Shown in pieces: positions 60,441-64,000 of a DNA stretch of 64,000 nucleotides. A program made the position numbers and the translations under genes. Location of the stretch: contig OX422221.1 of assembly GCA_949130495.1 (NCBI GenBank), forward strand, positions 151,757,741 to 151,821,740, in the 5' to 3' direction. The notes beneath the pieces are model-generated. The model worked only from the letters and a program-made list of their open reading frames with translations, was not told where the DNA came from and ran no database searches. Within the stretch, counting starts at the first letter, position 1. Each line of letters starts with the position of its first letter. This DNA comes from Sambucus nigra. Taxonomy: Eukaryota > Streptophyta > Magnoliopsida > Dipsacales > Adoxaceae.

Positions 60441-61310
60441 GTACCTCCCCCTTTTAATGTGTTAGGATTGTGATATTAGTACATGTTTTATCATAATATC
60501 TTGTGGTAGTAGCATCCCCTTGTCCCTTTATGGTAAACATGGGGAAAATGAGACTCTTATGTTATACTCTTATGTTTGGACCTATCATAATGAGGCACGA
60601 AGAGATAGCACTACACGAAACCTACATGAATTTAAAAGTTAATGGGTGGATCCTCAATGGTTTCGGGTCATATTAGTTCATACTCGATAAAACAAGATAG
60701 CTAACGGGTCGAGTTAGTGTTGACCCCCTTCACCTGTTAAAACCAGATAAAAGTCGTTAAGACCCATTAATTTAAGGAAATACGATATATTATTGTGACT
60801 TAAATAGAGATTATATATCTTAATATGAACTTAATCACAACCATTTTTACCAAATGAAATAGTTAGTAATGTTAATGAATTTATTGGTCTAATTGTGTTA
60901 TAAATAAGCCAATATGTTAATTTGTAAATAAATCAGTATCGTAATGGGTAATAACGGTGAACACGACACGGAATGTTAAGATAACAAGTCTTCTTTGGAT
61001 ATGATTTTTCACATGATAAAAAATTCACCTCTTTAAACACGAACCCGATAAGGCCCGAATAAGATAAAAAATGACACGAATATGACTCGACACGATTTGT
61101 TGCCAAGTCTACTTATGTTGTATGATTTAAGAATATGAAGCTCTCTTTATTTTTAGTTGGGAAAAATTTGAGACTCTTTTTATTATAATATGGTATAACT
61201 TGTGAGGCTCTTAGTTATCTTTTGTGTGTATTGAGTCACTTAGGGCATATGTTGTCAGTTGAGTTATGTACTTTTCTTTTTAGGAATTTCGTGTATAGTT
61301 TAGTTATGTA

Positions 61311-61347
<37 letters not shown>

Positions 61348-61389
61348 CTAATATTTTTAGTATCAATTTTGTTTGTCCCAAAATTGGCC
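60441..61389. other. Copia 3' non-coding region with possible hAT-like remnant
   Basis: Between RNase H and the 3' LTR there is no supported ORF. About 60607-61112 contains 'gggtcgagttagtgttgaccc' and 'aacccgataaggcccgaata', and ends 'gacacgatttgttgccaagtcta'. On the minus strand the end reads TAGACTTGGCAACAAATCGTGTC, a style common at the ends of plant hAT-type miniature elements. A matching left terminus is not evident, so the element call is tentative. Confidence 0.35.
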
Positions 61390-61400
61390 AAAGGGAGAGA
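61390..61400 (+). other. Probable polypurine tract of host Copia element
   Basis: 'aaagggagaga' after 'ttggcca', just before the inferred 3' LTR start. Its position about 950 bp after RNase H fits a Sirevirus. The exact LTR start (61401 or 61402) is uncertain because the 5' copy lacks this part. Confidence 0.55.
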
Positions 61401-63301
61401 CTAGAAGTATCATTTCTAAATCCTACAAGGCAATTTTGAAACAACAATCCCAAATACACTGAGACTATTGCACACACTAAACATATTTCTAAAAAAAATT
61501 GAAAAGAATTTTAAAATCAAATTTTAATGTTTAAAACTCTAATTTGAATTTTGTTTATATTCCTTATTTTTATAAAAATACATTATGTGTATTTAATACT
61601 CAAATATTTTTTATATTAGAAATTTTATGGTTTTATAATTTATCATAATTTTAAAATTAATTTTCATATTCTTTTTATGATTTTCTACAATTTTTGAAAA
61701 TTGAAACAAACATTTAAAAAGAAACCAAATTAAGCTTTTTTTATTTCTTAATTAACTTTGGAAAATATTTAAAGCGACGGCGTTTTGAATATTAAGGGGC
61801 ATTTTTGTGTTGTTCCAAGTTATTGGCTTTGGACCAATCAAAAGGAGTTGTTTGGCCCATACAATTTCATCATGCGTGATCCTTAGTGCATGTCTGCTCG
61901 AACTGTTTATTTTTAGGGATAATTTACCTTTTTACCCTCCAAGTGCTTTGGTTAATCATGCATGTGCCCTAGCTAACTCATCTTTTCTGCGATGTCCAAA
62001 CTGCCCTTTGATTCCCTTTGTTGTTCATCCATTGTCCTTATTTGTTAAGGATCTACCCTTTTACCCGTTCCATTCTTCAGCCTCTATAAATAAAGTGTTT
62101 GGGGTTTATTTTTAAATGGTCGAGAAAAATTATGAAATCCAAACCAAACACTACTGAATTATTTACACACTCTCTCTTTTTAAAACTTGTTCAATCATAT
62201 ATTCGTTTTTCAATATTTCCTAACTTTTCTAAATACGATATATCCTACATAGCTCACAACATAGTTTTTTGTGAGCATGAGGGTTTAGAGGTTTGAGAGT
62301 TTGGAAGTTTGAGAGTTCCTCGTGGTATTGATCGTATGAAAGTTTTTGCCTTTCTAGTTTTGTTCATTTGAAAGCCTTTTAGAGCTTTCTGGGTAAGATC
62401 GTTTAGGTTATTAGAGTCAATTAACTTGATATTCCTATTTGTTTTTTTTTTATCTAAGCTGGTGTATACTTTCTCAATTTTTTTATGTGTGTGTGTGTGT
62501 GTGATTGTGTGTGTGTGTGTGTGTGATAAACTGTTCTGACATGTTTGAAAGAAAATCTTAGTTATTGAAAACCTTTTCTTTCTTAAAATGATTTATCTAA
62601 ACATGCTATAATATATAGACATACTTTATGTTTAGTAGATCTAAGTTATAAAATAAATCCTTATTTGAAACTGTTATACACTTTGAAAAACAAGATTTTG
62701 TTTTCTTCTGTTCAGATTTGTGTAGATTTGTATGTGTTCTATAAAAACGCCCGATCTAAACCTTTTGTTGTATAATACTGATTTTCTATTTTGACACAGT
62801 TAAATTATCAAATCTTAAAGAAAAGACCCTTTTGCATGGCATCTTCACTGATACCCTTTTCTTGAATGTAAAGTTGTGTGTGCATTATCAAGTCTAATAT
62901 TTTTGTTATTTGATGTATTTCAGTAGTTGTGGGGTTGTTTAGTAACAGCCTTAGTGTACTAGGTGCATTGTCTATACTGATTCATTTACACATTATCAAT
63001 TGTAAATTTTACTTTAATTTTTGTTATAGTGGAATTGGAGTGTGTATGATCTTGGATCTTAAATACTCATATTTTCTAGTACACTGGTTTTCTCAATAAT
63101 AAAATTATTATGTTCTAATGCCCTTCTCCGCATCTCATTTCGTTTCAACTTCTTATTCATTATACTATGAACATCTCACCAACCGGTGCTAAACTTTTTT
63201 CGTGTGTGTATTTAACCATTCAATCTTAAAAGGTTTTTACCAAAGTGTTAAAAGATAATTTTTTTTAATATTAACACTTTTGTTTAACATGTTACTTTTT
63301 A
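61401..63301 (+). repeat. 3' LTR of host Copia element
   Basis: The part 62085-63301 matches the truncated 5' LTR (445-1747). The first about 680 bp have no partner in the window. It contains a TATA box and GA and GT microsatellites near its start and at 62485-62524. LTR start is inferred from the purine tract; the end from loss of similarity after 'gttacttttta'. Confidence 0.72.
62085..62092 (+). promoter_or_regulatory. TATA box of Copia 3' LTR
   Basis: TATAAATA within 'cagcctctataaataaagtg', followed about 25-30 bp later by the segment where similarity to the 5' LTR becomes strong. The 5' LTR copy has lost the box. Confidence 0.6.
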
Positions 63302-64000
63302 ACTCATCTTCATTAGTAATTTTTTCATCCTCTATCTTCTATTTGGTCTACGCAGCCAGACTGATCTTCAATTTATTCTCCACAACCCACTAATGAAGGT
63401 GCTGAAGAACAACGCAGGACTAAAATAAGGAAGACACAATAGATAAACACTCGTTTGTCAAATAATGAAGTAAAATTGTTACTTGAGTAATTTTGTGAAG
63501 AGAAAAGGTGGAAACTCTGGTGCTGGTTTGAGCATCTTAAAATCAACTATCATAGGTAGCACTACAGAGAAAACCTCTTGATCCTTTGAATGATTCCGAA
63601 GAAGAGACTCAGGAATCAGGACAGCCAGAGACAAATGTGCGACTATAGATGCATCATCAAAAAATTAGGACACTAGGATTGGTGGGTCATATCGGAGGTT
63701 TGGATTTATTTTTCTATTGAGAGACATCCCCCAACTAAGTGGCCTTCGTCCTCTTTTTTAAGAACTTGACATTTGGGCAGCACTTGTAGCATTAAACTGG
63801 GCAGCACCCGTCAGCTGAGAAGTGGTCTTGACCTTCAGTTTGGATAAAACATTTCCAATAATGGGAGATTCTGTTTCCTAAATATGATCAGGTGTATTAT
63901 AAGGATGATCAGCAAAATAAAAAAGGCCAACAACTATAAGTAATGGGTAATGTTTGAGACAACAACGAAAGTTAGTATCATTTTTAGAAGCAAAGGATCT
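63302..64000. other. Flank beyond the host Copia element, unassigned
   Basis: No recognisable gene. A short interrupted frame (about 63402-63500; EEQRRTKIRKTQ, stop, NTRLSNNEVKLLLE) has a protein-like composition but no family I can name. The sequence does not match the left flank at 1-436, so no target duplication can be read for the host element. Confidence 0.4.

Noticed and set aside
63400..63560. A possible Myb/SANT-like domain frame in the right flank
   Set aside because: Only about 15 residues look domain-like, stops interrupt it, and no tryptophan spacing typical of such domains is seen.

Overview
This is a stretch of repeat-dense plant nuclear DNA, probably heterochromatic and from a flowering plant. 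I cannot name the species. The evidence is nested Ty1/Copia and Ty3/Gypsy LTR retrotransposons with plant-type primer-binding sites (initiator tRNA-Met), a CACTA (En/Spm) DNA transposon with TnpA-like and TNPD-like genes, and AT-rich spacers. I see no intact host gene, rRNA or tRNA. Every coding region found is a transposon gene or a gene fragment, and all carry stops or frameshifts.

The layout is nested. The outermost frame is a degenerate Sirevirus-type Copia element on the + strand (about 445-63301). Its 5' LTR is truncated, and its gag, protease, integrase, reverse transcriptase and RNase H relics are scattered between later insertions. Its gag is interrupted by a second Sirevirus-like element on the - strand (2586-9528), which has complete LTRs, a two-zinc-knuckle gag relic and a relic resembling the putative plant transposon protein domain, but no visible pol. 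Its pol is interrupted by a non-autonomous Gypsy cluster arranged LTR-internal-LTR-internal-LTR-internal (11967 to about 59440), with LTRs of about 3.3 kb and internal regions of at most 3 kb that carry no recognisable pol.

The middle Gypsy LTR holds the most striking object: a CACTA transposon of 29,996 bp (21182-51177) with CACTA...TAGTG ends and a perfect 3-bp target duplication (tgt). From left to right it carries a subterminal zone of GGTCACGGC-type palindromes, a TG-rich leader, gag-like fragments, a TnpA-like pseudogene (Plant transposase Ptta/En/Spm type), a 26-bp minisatellite, a TNPD pseudogene (transposase-associated, Transposase_21, DUF4218 and DUF4216 regions), a small diverged satellite array, a cluster of captured minus-strand exon-like pieces including a fragment of the nucleolar rRNA-processing gene EBP2, G-rich and ATGCA-palindrome repeats, an 18-kb satellite array of about 107 monomers of about 169 bp with a 4.32-kb higher-order duplication, and a second subterminal palindrome zone.

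The best candidate for something undescribed is this satellite-bearing giant CACTA. A centromere-satellite-sized tandem array, each monomer with a strong hairpin dyad, has expanded between the transposase genes and the right terminus of a DNA transposon. Decayed single-monomer relics lie on both sides of the array, which suggests that the satellite grew from CACTA-internal sequence. The insertion order implied by nesting is: + strand Copia first, then the - strand Sirevirus-like element and the Gypsy cluster (relative order unknown), then the CACTA, with satellite expansion last or ongoing.
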